A stretch of DNA of 64,000 bases, taken from NCBI GenBank assembly GCA_015999875.1, contig JAECRG010000001.1, positions 483,330-547,329 of the forward strand. Reading direction: 5' to 3'. This stretch comes from Candidatus Saccharimonadota bacterium. Lineage in GTDB: Bacteria; Patescibacteriota; Saccharimonadia; Saccharimonadales; Saccharimonadaceae. Positions 8,527 to 17,147 of this stretch are shown one piece after another; the first letter of the stretch is position 1; every line of letters begins with the position of its first letter. Below the pieces are notes generated by a model. It searched no databases. It was given only the letters and a program-made list of their open reading frames with translations, and was not told where the DNA came from. The position numbers and the translations under genes were made by a program.

Positions 8527-9924
8527 CTAGGCTTTATGCTCACTACTAAGTACCGATAATCGCTGCAAATAGTCGACGTGCCGACTGTTAGCAATATCAT
8601 ATTTACCCTTATCGCCTTCTGTTACCGCATATGCTCCGCGCTCTTTGGCGGCCTGCCAGGCACGCACATTGCCGTCTAGATATACTTCGTCTTTGCGGTA
8701 TGCTCCACCTGCGCCATCCGTACCTTTAAGTACGCGGAGAGCCAAGTCGCTACTGCGTGTTTGCGCAAGCTTTGCTATAGCACCCTCCTCGCCTGTAGGG
8801 GAATTTGCCAACTGATACATGTATTCGATCTTACGAATAAGCTCATATACCTCTGCCGATCCGTGCGGCTTGTCTTCTCCGAGACCGATCCCATACGATA
8901 TAGCGATCTTGCGCTCCAAGATAAACCGCCACCGCGGTTGCGCAGCAAACTCGGCAAAAGTTTCGTAAGGCACTTGCTCACGAATAAGTGCACGGCCTTC
9001 TGCCCCCTGCTCGTATCTGTCAAGCCCCCACATCATCAGTCCTAGCTGACCCATTTGCGCGTTTATACGCTCACCAATATGCGTAGCGGCTTCGTGCCCA
9101 ACAGGCAAGCCGATAAAACGCTCCCATGGCATCGAATACGAGTCTGGTTGCTTCAATAAACTCTGCTGATGACTCACGCTCCAGGCACTGCCTACCGCGC
9201 GGCCTAGCTCGTAAGTATCACCTAGATTATGTTTGAGAATATGCGCAAGAATAGGTTCGCCCGTCTCACGAGTAACTCGATCACCCTGTGGTTTCTCGAC
9301 ATCAGCTAGCACTCGATCGAAAAAGCCATCCTCTTGAAAATGATCATTGCGCACGGCAGTAAAAGTCGTGTCATCTGGAGTAAGTAGCATTTTATCTCCC
9401 GCAATACTCGGTAGTGCGTCTATTACTTCGCGAGCAGCGAGTTCCACCCGTCCATCAGGCGAAGTAGTAGCAATATCCTTTGCGTCCGATACGATCCAGT
9501 CGACAGCAGCACCGTATGTTTCAACATTTGGCGGACCATAAATGAAGGTGTTCCAGCGAGCAAAATTTCGCATGTCGCCGCGCTGAGATGCCTGCACCAT
9601 ATACATATTGGCTATATCTTCATTGATGCGCCACCGATACAACTGCTTAACATCTACATCAATCTCCGACTCAAGCAAGGAATCTTTCCAGCCTTTCATA
9701 AAGGAGATACGGTCACTCAACTGTGATTCTTCGTGGTGTTCGGCATGAAGTCCAGCATCTTCACCACCATACAGAGCTAGTCTAGCTTCGCCTTTGCGAT
9801 CTTTTGGCAGCGTAAGGAGCTCATAATAATCTTTTTGACCAAGGCGCATCTGGTTGTACGTCTCAAACATCTCTTGATCGAGCTCAAATGAATGCGATGA
9901 TGAAGCTGCTTGTGTTTCTGACAT
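8527..9924 (-). CDS. Predicted metallopeptidase of the DUF1704/MATCAP (tyrosine carboxypeptidase-like) type
   Basis: A 465-residue protein counted from the ATG at 9924. Near residues 275-290 it reads LPVGHEAATHIGERINA, an HExxxH metal-binding motif whose surroundings resemble the HEIGTH motif of DUF1704 proteins. About 25 residues later YEQGAEGRALIRE resembles the family's YEATQEGLAVLAE (QEGLA) segment, which supplies a further acidic ligand. In animals this family includes MATCAP, which removes the C-terminal tyrosine of tubulin. In bacteria DUF1704 genes are known beside ATP-grasp genes. I infer a peptidase that removes what the two neighbouring ligases add. The assignment rests on motif reading, not on a search. 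It is the first gene of its unit. Confidence 0.65.
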   Translation of the reverse strand: MSETQAASSSHSFELDQEMFETYNQMRLGQKDYYELLTLPKDRKGEARLALYGGEDAGLHAEHHEESQLSDRISFMKGWKDSLLESEIDVDVKQLYRWRINEDIANMYMVQASQRGDMRNFARWNTFIYGPPNVETYGAAVDWIVSDAKDIATTSPDGRVELAAREVIDALPSIAGDKMLLTPDDTTFTAVRNDHFQEDGFFDRVLADVEKPQGDRVTRETGEPILAHILKHNLGDTYELGRAVGSAWSVSHQQSLLKQPDSYSMPWERFIGLPVGHEAATHIGERINAQMGQLGLMMWGLDRYEQGAEGRALIREQVPYETFAEFAAQPRWRFILERKIAISYGIGLGEDKPHGSAEVYELIRKIEYMYQLANSPTGEEGAIAKLAQTRSSDLALRVLKGTDGAGGAYRKDEVYLDGNVRAWQAAKERGAYAVTEGDKGKYDIANSRHVDYLQRLSVLSSEHKA

Positions 9925-9934
9925 AAACATGTTC

Positions 9935-9963
9935 ATTATAACATAATCTGATATAAATATCAA
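9935..9963 (-). promoter_or_regulatory. Near-consensus promoter of the ATP-grasp/metallopeptidase operon
   Basis: TTGATA (9963-9958), exactly 17 bp, then TATAAT (9940-9935) on the minus strand. Expected transcription starts fall between the ATGs at 9930 and 9924, so the mRNA is leaderless or nearly so. This rules out the longer reading frame that begins upstream of the promoter. Confidence 0.8.
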
Positions 9964-9975
9964 TGTTCGTGCAGC

Positions 9976-10012
9976 CACACCCACCCTAGCAACTACTGCT
10001 GGGATGGGTGTG
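9976..10012 (-). terminator. Hairpin terminator after the 10021-10656 gene
   Basis: Arms 9976-9983 and 10005-10012 pair perfectly (CACACCCA/TGGGTGTG), extended by an inner CCC/GGG. It lies 9 nt beyond the stop of the minus-strand gene. There is no strong T-run, so termination strength is uncertain. Confidence 0.5.
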
Positions 10013-10020
10013 ACCTAGGG

Positions 10021-10656
10021 TCACGACAACTTCTCTGGAGCGATAGCTCCTTTGCCCATACTGTAGAACCCCGCACTTCTCGGCTCGCTGCTCTGGCTGG
10101 ATGCCGGAGTTTGTGCCGGCCTCGCCTGGTGCGGTGTCGCACCGGAACCACTCTGAGCACCTCGTGCCTTACCCTTGCCAGGCCGCGACGAAGGCTGCTG
10201 AGCGGTATTGCCCTTGCCAGACTGTGCTGGCACCGGATCCTGCTGTATCGGCTTAGTGTCCGGGTTTGCTATCGGAGCACTGGCCTTTTCGGGTGCCGGG
10301 CGCTCCTTGGGCGGATTCACCTTTGAGTTGACCTTACTGGCCTGATCATTGATGATCGCGTCGAAGCCACGCTCTTGAAGAGGATTGAGAATCCAGTTCT
10401 CGACCCGGTCTAACACGATCAAAATCACGATCAACCAGAGAATCAGCCACCCTGCGGTACTCCACTGGTTCAATACCAGTGCAAGCACGGCCGCAAGTAG
10501 CAGCATACCCATGTAAATCAGTGTAGTGATCGCATCGTACTTCTGTCGCCAAAGCGGTGTCTTCTGGATGTCGTGATTCTTCTTCCAGGACGGCACATGC
10601 TGGTACCACGCCTTCGAAGTCGTGTCGTCTCCCTGTGTGTTCGAGCTCGAGCTCAT
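10021..10656 (-). CDS. Two-helix membrane protein with Pro/Ala-rich tail
   Basis: A 211-residue protein. Two closely spaced hydrophobic segments (about residues 40-80, containing LIYMGMLLLAAVLALVL and WLILWLIVILIVLDRVENW) are followed by ~120 residues rich in Pro, Ala, Ser and Gln that look disordered. The ATG at 10656 has AAGGTGG about 8 nt upstream. The gene is distinctly more GC-rich than its neighbours. It lies downstream of the TrbL-like gene on the same strand but has its own promoter. It could be an accessory part of that secretion machinery. I do not recognise the family. Confidence 0.7.
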   Translation of the reverse strand: MSSSSNTQGDDTTSKAWYQHVPSWKKNHDIQKTPLWRQKYDAITTLIYMGMLLLAAVLALVLNQWSTAGWLILWLIVILIVLDRVENWILNPLQERGFDAIINDQASKVNSKVNPPKERPAPEKASAPIANPDTKPIQQDPVPAQSGKGNTAQQPSSRPGKGKARGAQSGSGATPHQARPAQTPASSQSSEPRSAGFYSMGKGAIAPEKLS

Positions 10657-10701
10657 TGTAGAACCCACCTTCTGTAGTTTGCGTACGAGTTGAACATATA
10701 T

Positions 10702-10730
10702 ATTATACCATATATATAAAATATATACAA
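10702..10730 (-). promoter_or_regulatory. Promoter of the 10656 gene
   Basis: TTGTAT (10730-10725), 17-bp spacer, TATAAT (10707-10702) on the minus strand. The region between is almost pure AT. The leader is about 40 nt and contains AAGGTGG, so this gene is translated by the Shine-Dalgarno route. Confidence 0.7.
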
Positions 10731-10821
10731 TACTCCACTCGTAGAGGTGTGGGCTAACCGGCGCTTATCATCGAAGCCATAAGTCGCCCGACGAGGGCAG
10801 TGTCCATCGCCTTAACGTGAG

Positions 10822-13503
10822 TTATATGGAACTAACGTTATAGCCACCCAATTCGGCAATACGCTTAAGTTCTGCCTTGGCGTTTGGCTTAAGCTTGTCT
10901 TTGAGGCGTGGGTTTGTCAGTGTGTCGTATGCGGTCTTATACAATACAGAGATCTGTTCTCCATAGGCCATTCGCTCCTCGCGACTCGCCATACCTGCTG
11001 TCGGATTGATCGTATTACCCTGTCTATCCACCCCACGCAGTAGGTTATTGATATCCTTGAGAGCATCTGCATCATTAGTGATAAGTGCCTGCTGATCAAC
11101 CTTACCTTTTCTGACTGTTTCAGCAATCATCTTATGATAAGAGCTGGCTGTAATCTCACCCTTACCTACCATGTCTATCGGCCTACCACCCATGAAGACA
11201 GCTTTGCCGGGAAGACCATTTTTCACTATGCCATCTTTAATGGTAGCCCGAACGCCCTTATAGGCATCAGTTCCCGAAAGTTCGATAATCTCTCGCACAC
11301 CGGCAAAATTATTTTCTTTCATATCTTTCTCAATCGCCGCTTCGAACATCTGCGCAACGTTAGGGCTAAACGCATATGAGTTACCTTCACTGTCTTTTCC
11401 TACAATCGGCGCGCCGTTGCTATCGACCGATTTGTTCAATGCCAGCGAATGTACTTGGCCGCTGCTCAGGTTGAAGTGTTTCATAAGCTCGGCAGATGCT
11501 TCAACACCTTTTCCGAAGTCTGCCCTAATAGTCTGAGTAGCTCGCGCAGTTGCAAGTAGTTCACCTTCTACACCGGCAATACCACCAGCGGCAGCCTTAA
11601 GTGCTGAGCTCTGTACCATGTGCGAAGCAAACTCGGCTTTATGTACGCCATCCGCAATATCTTTCCTCGAGGCTTGGACCATAGTTTCTTCCGCAAGTGT
11701 GTGCATAGAAGAACCAAGAGTCCTAGCTACCTCATCCCCCTGAGCAACATGATGCGCCTTGCCTTTACCCGACTCAAGCTCATGGAGATATGTATCCATC
11801 TTTGCCTTGTTTGATTCGAGACTCATCTCGGCAATCTTAAGCTTGACTGCGTCAATGCGAACATCTGCGTCGGTGCGTTTGAGACCCTCGTACACTGCAT
11901 CGTTCATCTTGTCAGCTGTCGCTAGGCGATCGTCAGCACGCTTCTGGTCGATGACCGACCTGCGACCTTTACCCTCGTTAAATTGAGCATTCCTCAGTGT
12001 ATCCAGACGCTTTTTGCGAGCTTCATCTTTGCGCTTCACATTGTCTAATGTGCGAGCCATTCCAGAGCCAAGCGAGCCTTTCGTCATACGATCCTGCTTG
12101 GCCATATCTGCCTGGCTCTTGCTCCAGTTCTTTGCGCGGTCACCCAAGCCTTTGGCTGGGTTATTGACCATACCGGCGATCCTACCAAGCAGACTACCAC
12201 TAAACTTAATGAGGAATGGAGTGATAATAAGCGGTGCGACCTGTATAAACATCGCAAACAACACCACTATTACACTCGTGGCGTTTTGGGCTATCAATGT
12301 CGCGGCAAGTTGCGAGCCTCCAAAAAGAAGCGAAAACATCGGGTAGACAAGCAGCATCGTCATGAAGATATCTTTCCATTTATCAAAATACTTCTGTGTA
12401 CTTGGTAATATAAAGGCTGCAAAAGCGAGTGGAGCCAAGATAATTAGCACTGTAATGATTGCCTGGCGTGCAGCAAGCACGATTACAACTACGAGTACCG
12501 CGATAACCGCAGCGATCAACATTGGCATCAACAGGTGTATCGCCGCCGCACCATACGCGCCGAGCGCATACAAGCCAGCTACTGTGCCGATCGTACCTCC
12601 AGACAAAATCATCGTATTTGCCTGCGACCAACTCGCCTTGTCGACTACGTCGTTTGGCGCCACCTGCTCCCTGATGGTATTGAAGATATCTTGCAAATTA
12701 CTGCCAACTATATTTGAAGCATCTACTGCGAGCGCACAGATATAATAGGATGCGTTTATAAGGATAGCTGCCGCTATGAGACGAGGAATAATCGAGCGTA
12801 TATCATATTGTTTTACCCCTTGATTTGTCACATATGAGTAAATAATTACCAAAAAACCAATGATAAACAGTACGTTGGCAAATGTCAGGGCGATAAACCA
12901 CGCTTTGTGAAGCGAGGAGTCTGTGGCTGTTGAGAGTGGCGACACTTGCAAAAATGATTTTAAGATATCAAATATCTTGTCCATCGTGTCAGCCATATAG
13001 TTCATGAGTGGACAGATGACATAGCCGATGCCACTAATCACACAAGATGTTTCTTCTTTTGTGCCATTATCTGCAAACGATGCTTGATTGACCGCAATCG
13101 AATCTGGGCCTCGAACTCTTGTGTATTTCGTGTCGGCACTACGAGTATCTAAGGTGTATTCAGTATACTGCGCCGAGGTGGCATCTTTTTTATCTACCCC
13201 TGGGGTGAAATACAAGATCCTCGATACTTTTGGATCTTGTGAGGTATCGACCGACTCGTAGTACTCTGAATTCTCGGGTATGCCTAACGTGGTAGCCATT
13301 TCGCGATTAGCAGTAGAAGGACCCTGGTAGGTGCGGCTGTCATAGCTTAGACTGCCTGCATCCCACTCGGCATCGGCTGCATGAGCAGCAGGGGAAAATG
13401 TGATTGCCCATAAAAAGGCGGTGACTATCACTACCAAAAATTTTAGGGCATGTCGCCATAGCAACACACCCCCCACGTGCGGTCTCAAGGTTTCAACCCA
13501 CAT
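10822..13503 (-). CDS. TrbL/VirB6-like secretion-system membrane protein
   Basis: An 893-residue protein. A signal-like segment ends near AHA-AD (residue 42). A periplasm-type domain follows to about residue 190, then six to eight membrane helices (about 200-450) with the dense Ala/Ile/Val helices typical of TrbL/VirB6 proteins. The rest is a ~440-residue charged, helical cytoplasmic tail. VirB6/TrbL is the polytopic inner-membrane core of type IV secretion and conjugation systems, and large versions with long tails occur in Saccharibacteria. No other secretion gene lies in the window. The assignment is by topology and composition. Confidence 0.55.
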   Translation of the reverse strand: MWVETLRPHVGGVLLWRHALKFLVVIVTAFLWAITFSPAAHAADAEWDAGSLSYDSRTYQGPSTANREMATTLGIPENSEYYESVDTSQDPKVSRILYFTPGVDKKDATSAQYTEYTLDTRSADTKYTRVRGPDSIAVNQASFADNGTKEETSCVISGIGYVICPLMNYMADTMDKIFDILKSFLQVSPLSTATDSSLHKAWFIALTFANVLFIIGFLVIIYSYVTNQGVKQYDIRSIIPRLIAAAILINASYYICALAVDASNIVGSNLQDIFNTIREQVAPNDVVDKASWSQANTMILSGGTIGTVAGLYALGAYGAAAIHLLMPMLIAAVIAVLVVVIVLAARQAIITVLIILAPLAFAAFILPSTQKYFDKWKDIFMTMLLVYPMFSLLFGGSQLAATLIAQNATSVIVVLFAMFIQVAPLIITPFLIKFSGSLLGRIAGMVNNPAKGLGDRAKNWSKSQADMAKQDRMTKGSLGSGMARTLDNVKRKDEARKKRLDTLRNAQFNEGKGRRSVIDQKRADDRLATADKMNDAVYEGLKRTDADVRIDAVKLKIAEMSLESNKAKMDTYLHELESGKGKAHHVAQGDEVARTLGSSMHTLAEETMVQASRKDIADGVHKAEFASHMVQSSALKAAAGGIAGVEGELLATARATQTIRADFGKGVEASAELMKHFNLSSGQVHSLALNKSVDSNGAPIVGKDSEGNSYAFSPNVAQMFEAAIEKDMKENNFAGVREIIELSGTDAYKGVRATIKDGIVKNGLPGKAVFMGGRPIDMVGKGEITASSYHKMIAETVRKGKVDQQALITNDADALKDINNLLRGVDRQGNTINPTAGMASREERMAYGEQISVLYKTAYDTLTNPRLKDKLKPNAKAELKRIAELGGYNVSSI

Positions 13504-13512
13504 ATCAAATCT

Positions 13513-13560
13513 ATACTATCACTTTTTAGCTATTTAGTCAAGGCTATAACCCCTTGACTA
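13513..13560 (-). promoter_or_regulatory. Promoter of the TrbL-like gene overlapped by an inverted repeat
   Basis: TTGACT (13541-13536), 17 bp and TAGTAT (13518-13513) lie 9 nt before the ATG at 13503. The -35 box sits inside one arm of a perfect inverted repeat, TAGTCAAGG (13535-13543) and CCTTGACTA (13552-13560), separated by 8 nt. A repressor bound there would block the promoter. A structural role as a transcript end for dnaJ is the alternative, but no T-run follows. Confidence 0.6.
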
Positions 13561-13606
13561 GGACACGAATAACTATACTCTCGTTTTGCCAAAAAGCCAA
13601 GTATGT

Positions 13607-14710
13607 TTAAGAGAAGAGTGAACGCTTTTTGCTTGACTTGAATTGTTCGAGCAATTCTTTTTGCTTCTTATTTAATTTCACAGGCGTGTCTACAATAATA
13701 CTCACAATATGAGCACCTCGATGAGCACCCCTTGGCACCCCGTGTGCACTAAGTTTAAAGTCCGTACCGCTCTGTGTGCCGGCTGGCACTTTCATACGCA
13801 CAGTCCCATCGACAGTCTCTACATCTATCTCGACGCCAAGTGCGGCTTCTACCATATCAATATGTTCTTCACTAAGGATTAGATCACCCTCACGAGTAAA
13901 CTTCTTGTGAGCTTTGACGCGAATATGTACATACAAGTCCCCACGGGCACCGCCCGCAATAGCCTCACCACGCTCTCGAAGGCGAACGGTCGCGCCATCA
14001 TCAATACCTGCCGGTATCTTGAGTTTGATGTCTTGAGTGCGACGCTCTGTGCCTCTACCTTTACAGACCGTACAGATCTGCTCCGGTATACGACCACGAC
14101 CTTCACAAGCCTGACAAACCACAGATTGCTGAATTTGACCAAACATCGTATTCATCACCTTAGAAATCTGACCAGAGCCTTTACACGTTTCACACGTCTT
14201 CATACCAGTACCCGGCTCTGCACGTTCACCATGGCAGTGCGAACACTCATCTTGCATATCTAACTTGAGTGTTTTCTCAACACCAAATACAGCTTCTTCA
14301 AAATCAAGTGTAACGCTCGTTTCTACGTCGTTACCACGACGAGCTTGTTGACTCCTGCCTTGACCCCCACCGCCAAAGAATTGACCAAAAATATCACCGA
14401 GTCCGCCATCGCCGAAGTCGAAGTGGACGTTTTGCCCATCAAAGCCACCAAATCCCTCAAATGGATTACCGCCGCCTCCGCCGCCAGACGCACCCCCTAC
14501 GCCAGCATGACCGAACTGATCATAACGCTGCCGCTTTTGCTGATCTTTGAGCACTTCATAAGCCTCGTTGACCTCTTTAAATTTGTCCTCATCACCCCCC
14601 TGCTTATCTGGATGATACTGTACGGCCAATTTGCGAAATGCCTTTTTGATCTCATCAGCACTTGCTGCTTTGGTTACCCCTAGTACTTCGTAATAATCTC
14701 GTTTACTCAT
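13607..14710 (-). CDS. dnaJ: Chaperone DnaJ (Hsp40)
   Basis: A 367-residue type I DnaJ read from [11 protein letters not shown] at 14710. It has the J domain with the HPD motif ([10 protein letters not shown]), a long Gly/Phe-rich linker, four zinc-finger repeats ([31 protein letters not shown]), and the C-terminal substrate-binding domain. It delivers unfolded protein to DnaK and stimulates its ATPase. It stands alone, away from dnaK and grpE, but carries its own CIRCE operator and a leaderless promoter. Confidence 0.97.
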   Translation of the reverse strand: MSKRDYYEVLGVTKAASADEIKKAFRKLAVQYHPDKQGGDEDKFKEVNEAYEVLKDQQKRQRYDQFGHAGVGGASGGGGGGNPFEGFGGFDGQNVHFDFGDGGLGDIFGQFFGGGGQGRSQQARRGNDVETSVTLDFEEAVFGVEKTLKLDMQDECSHCHGERAEPGTGMKTCETCKGSGQISKVMNTMFGQIQQSVVCQACEGRGRIPEQICTVCKGRGTERRTQDIKLKIPAGIDDGATVRLRERGEAIAGGARGDLYVHIRVKAHKKFTREGDLILSEEHIDMVEAALGVEIDVETVDGTVRMKVPAGTQSGTDFKLSAHGVPRGAHRGAHIVSIIVDTPVKLNKKQKELLEQFKSSKKRSLFS

Positions 14711-14729
14711 TATACCTAGTATACAAAAA

Positions 14730-14756
14730 CTAGCACTCAAATGTAAAGAGTGCTAG
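14730..14756 (-). promoter_or_regulatory. CIRCE operator and promoter of dnaJ
   Basis: CTAGCACTC, 9 bp, GAGTGCTAG is a one-base-per-arm variant of the CIRCE consensus TTAGCACTC-N9-GAGTGCTAA, bound by HrcA. The minus-strand -35 (TTTACA, 14747-14742) lies inside the CIRCE spacer. After 18 bp comes TATACT (14723-14718), and 7 nt later the dnaJ ATG. HrcA binding would mask the -35, and the mRNA should be leaderless. Confidence 0.92.
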
Positions 14757-14769
14757 TTATGGTATCGGG

Positions 14770-15390
14770 TTATTTTATTTCGCTTAGCTTTGCCTGTTTT
14801 GCTATCTCTAGCAGAATAGGCTTAGCTTCTTCTACAGAGTATAGAATCTTGTCGGTTGGTTGAACGATAGCAAATTTATATGCTGTCTTACCACTTGTAG
14901 TCAGTAGTGCAACCTGCTGCTCATTAAGCATTTCTTGCCCGTAAGGAATCAGGTAATGTGCTTCGTTTGGAAGCCCCTCCACGGCAGCCTGTTCAGCACC
15001 TATAAAAGGATTTGATTTTTTCAGGTCACCGGCCGTTGCATATGTGCGTACATCGACTTCAAATGTGACGTCGCCACGTGGCGATTTTACGGTATATGTT
15101 GCCGTCTCAGACTTAGTAGCACCAAGATTGACAGTGCCTGACTCCTTCGCAGACTCAACAATCACTCCATTGCCAAAGCCAGACTTCACGGCGTCCACCG
15201 ATACTACTTTGACGGTACCGAGATGCTCATTTGGATTCACATTGGCACTAAACCCATCAGCGTCTTGACCGTAATACGCACCGGGGTTGCCAACTTTTGA
15301 TTTGTCGTTTGCGACGATAAAGCCTATTACCGCCACGCCGACTACGGCGACGAGGACAACTCCAGTGATTACCAACATACGTTTATTCAT
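14770..15390 (-). CDS. Membrane-anchored extracytoplasmic protein of unknown function
   Basis: A 206-residue protein. A single N-terminal membrane segment (about residues 6-27) is followed by a soluble region of mixed alpha/beta composition with no cysteine and no motif I recognise. The tail ILLEIAKQAKLSEIK is helical. It looks like a protein facing outward, held by an uncleaved anchor. AGAGAAATGAG lies about 12 nt before the ATG. Downstream on the same strand is dnaJ, which has its own promoter, so they are probably separate units. Confidence 0.7.
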   Translation of the reverse strand: MNKRMLVITGVVLVAVVGVAVIGFIVANDKSKVGNPGAYYGQDADGFSANVNPNEHLGTVKVVSVDAVKSGFGNGVIVESAKESGTVNLGATKSETATYTVKSPRGDVTFEVDVRTYATAGDLKKSNPFIGAEQAAVEGLPNEAHYLIPYGQEMLNEQQVALLTTSGKTAYKFAIVQPTDKILYSVEEAKPILLEIAKQAKLSEIK

Positions 15391-15454
15391 AGTCTACTTG
15401 GCTCATTTCTCTTATGCTTATGGCTTTCAGTATACATAATGTATCCGTGTAAAT

Positions 15455-17113
15455 CTAGAATTTCTGCCGAATATGGCCGAAGCTAAATTCCCAGTCTGCA
15501 TCGGTCTTCTTTTTTGGATTGAAGATATTCTGCGGGTCGTAGAGCTGTTTAACTTCTTTCATGTAGCCGAGCACTGTAGGGCCATACATCTGTTCGAGCC
15601 ATGGGCCACGTACCATACCGTCGTTATGCTCACCACTGATACTGCCGCCATATTTGAGCACCAACTCATTGACTTCCCTTTGCGAAGGTTCGAGTTTGGC
15701 ACGCTCGGCTGGATCTTCGATCTTCATGAGCGGAATAACGTGAAAGTTACCATCACCCATGTGACCTGCGATTGTAGCAAACAGCTTGTATTTCTTTATG
15801 ATCGCCTGAAGCTGCGGCAAGAATTCGGGTAGGTGCTCTGGCGGAACAATGAAATCATCGATGTACGGTGCGGTATGTTTATCTTTGACTTTGCTGCGAA
15901 GAATCTGAAAGCTATATCGACGCATAACCCAGAATTTTTCGCTTTTACCTTCTGTTGGCGCTTCTTCGAAACCGTTTATTTCATAACGCGCGCGGTGCTT
16001 ATTAAGCTTGCGATGCAATTCTTGTACTTTTTGACGTACTTCAGCCTCACTATCTCCGTTGAATTCCACCATCAAGATAAGTTTTGGAATCCCGCGCAGC
16101 AGCTGAACACCTGTCGTCACTAGACTAAATAACAGCTTGATGAAGCGCACAGGGCCGAGCATTTTGAGGAAACTCGGGAAAAAGCGAATACTCATCCATA
16201 GAGTCTGGTCATCAAAACTTTCAAATGTCGCTGGCTTGCTCTCGAGCACCTTTGGAATCAATTCCCCAAGTTCATTCGTGCTTTTAAGAAACAATATCAA
16301 AAGACCGCTATGTTCCTGTCGCTTGACAAGCTTGAATTTGATATCTGTCACGATCCCAAGCGTGCCCTGGCCACCCACGAATAGCTTCGTAAGATCAAAG
16401 ATACCCGTATCTCGTTTCCAAACATTCCACAGATGATAGCCTGTCGAGTCTTTTGACACCTTAGGTGCGGCCGCTTGAATCTCGTCGTAGTGAGCTTCTA
16501 GCAGCTCAAATGTTCGTCGATATAAATTACCTTCGAAATCATCCTGGCCCATCTTTGCATTGAGTTCATCTCTATTGAGGGGGCGTAGTATATACTCATT
16601 GCCGTCGCTTAACACAACAGTGAGTTCTGTCACATAGTTGTCGGTTTTACCGTACTCTAGCGATTTTTCACCGCCCGAGTTGTTGTTTACCATGCCCCCC
16701 ACGCTCGCTAGATCACGGCTCGCCGGGTAGCTCGGCAGCAAACTACCTTTTGCTTCAGTAGCTTTATCGAATTCACGAAATAGCATGCCTGGCTGTACAT
16801 GCGCGCTCGTCTCTGTGGCTTCGTGAAGAGCATTCATATACTTGCTGATGTCGAGCAAGATAGACTGGCCAATCGCCGCACCAGACATATCAGTACCGCG
16901 AGAGCGTGGTGTAATACTTAATTCGGGGTACTCAGCCTTGTGCTGATTTACGAACTTAACAGTATTTTTGATATCTTCGGCATCTTTTGGAAAGCCAATC
17001 ACCTCTGGCTTTAGCTCGAACAGACTAGCATCGTGACTATAAAACTCACGAGACTCATCCGAAGTATCAAGCTCGCCTTTGAAGATTTTTGCGAGTTCTT
17101 CTTGTATATTCAT
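15455..17113 (-). CDS. FAD-linked oxidase of the GlcD/D-lactate dehydrogenase type
   Basis: A 552-residue protein. The FAD-binding PCMH domain contains LSITPRSRGTDMSGAAIG and ASVGGMVNNNSGGEKSLEYG. The C-terminal FAD-linked oxidase domain has IAGHMGDGNFHVIPL (a catalytic-site His-rich stretch) and SGEHNDGMVRGPWLEQMYG. These enzymes oxidise D-2-hydroxy acids such as D-lactate or glycolate and pass electrons on. The extra iron-sulfur domain found in some relatives is absent. In a fermenting CPR cell a D-lactate role is plausible, but the substrate and acceptor are not shown by the sequence. Confidence 0.85.
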   Translation of the reverse strand: MNIQEELAKIFKGELDTSDESREFYSHDASLFELKPEVIGFPKDAEDIKNTVKFVNQHKAEYPELSITPRSRGTDMSGAAIGQSILLDISKYMNALHEATETSAHVQPGMLFREFDKATEAKGSLLPSYPASRDLASVGGMVNNNSGGEKSLEYGKTDNYVTELTVVLSDGNEYILRPLNRDELNAKMGQDDFEGNLYRRTFELLEAHYDEIQAAAPKVSKDSTGYHLWNVWKRDTGIFDLTKLFVGGQGTLGIVTDIKFKLVKRQEHSGLLILFLKSTNELGELIPKVLESKPATFESFDDQTLWMSIRFFPSFLKMLGPVRFIKLLFSLVTTGVQLLRGIPKLILMVEFNGDSEAEVRQKVQELHRKLNKHRARYEINGFEEAPTEGKSEKFWVMRRYSFQILRSKVKDKHTAPYIDDFIVPPEHLPEFLPQLQAIIKKYKLFATIAGHMGDGNFHVIPLMKIEDPAERAKLEPSQREVNELVLKYGGSISGEHNDGMVRGPWLEQMYGPTVLGYMKEVKQLYDPQNIFNPKKKTDADWEFSFGHIRQKF

Positions 17114-17147
17114 ACACTTACTTTAGCATAAGCGTAGCGAGAATCAT

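Noticed and set aside
10346-10609. Alternative minus-strand frame within the 10021 gene
   Set aside because: It overlaps a better frame with a promoter, ribosome-binding site and clear membrane segments.
12383-12745. Open frames opposite the TrbL-like gene
   Set aside because: The minus-strand gene has coherent membrane topology, a promoter and a start. The opposite frames have none.
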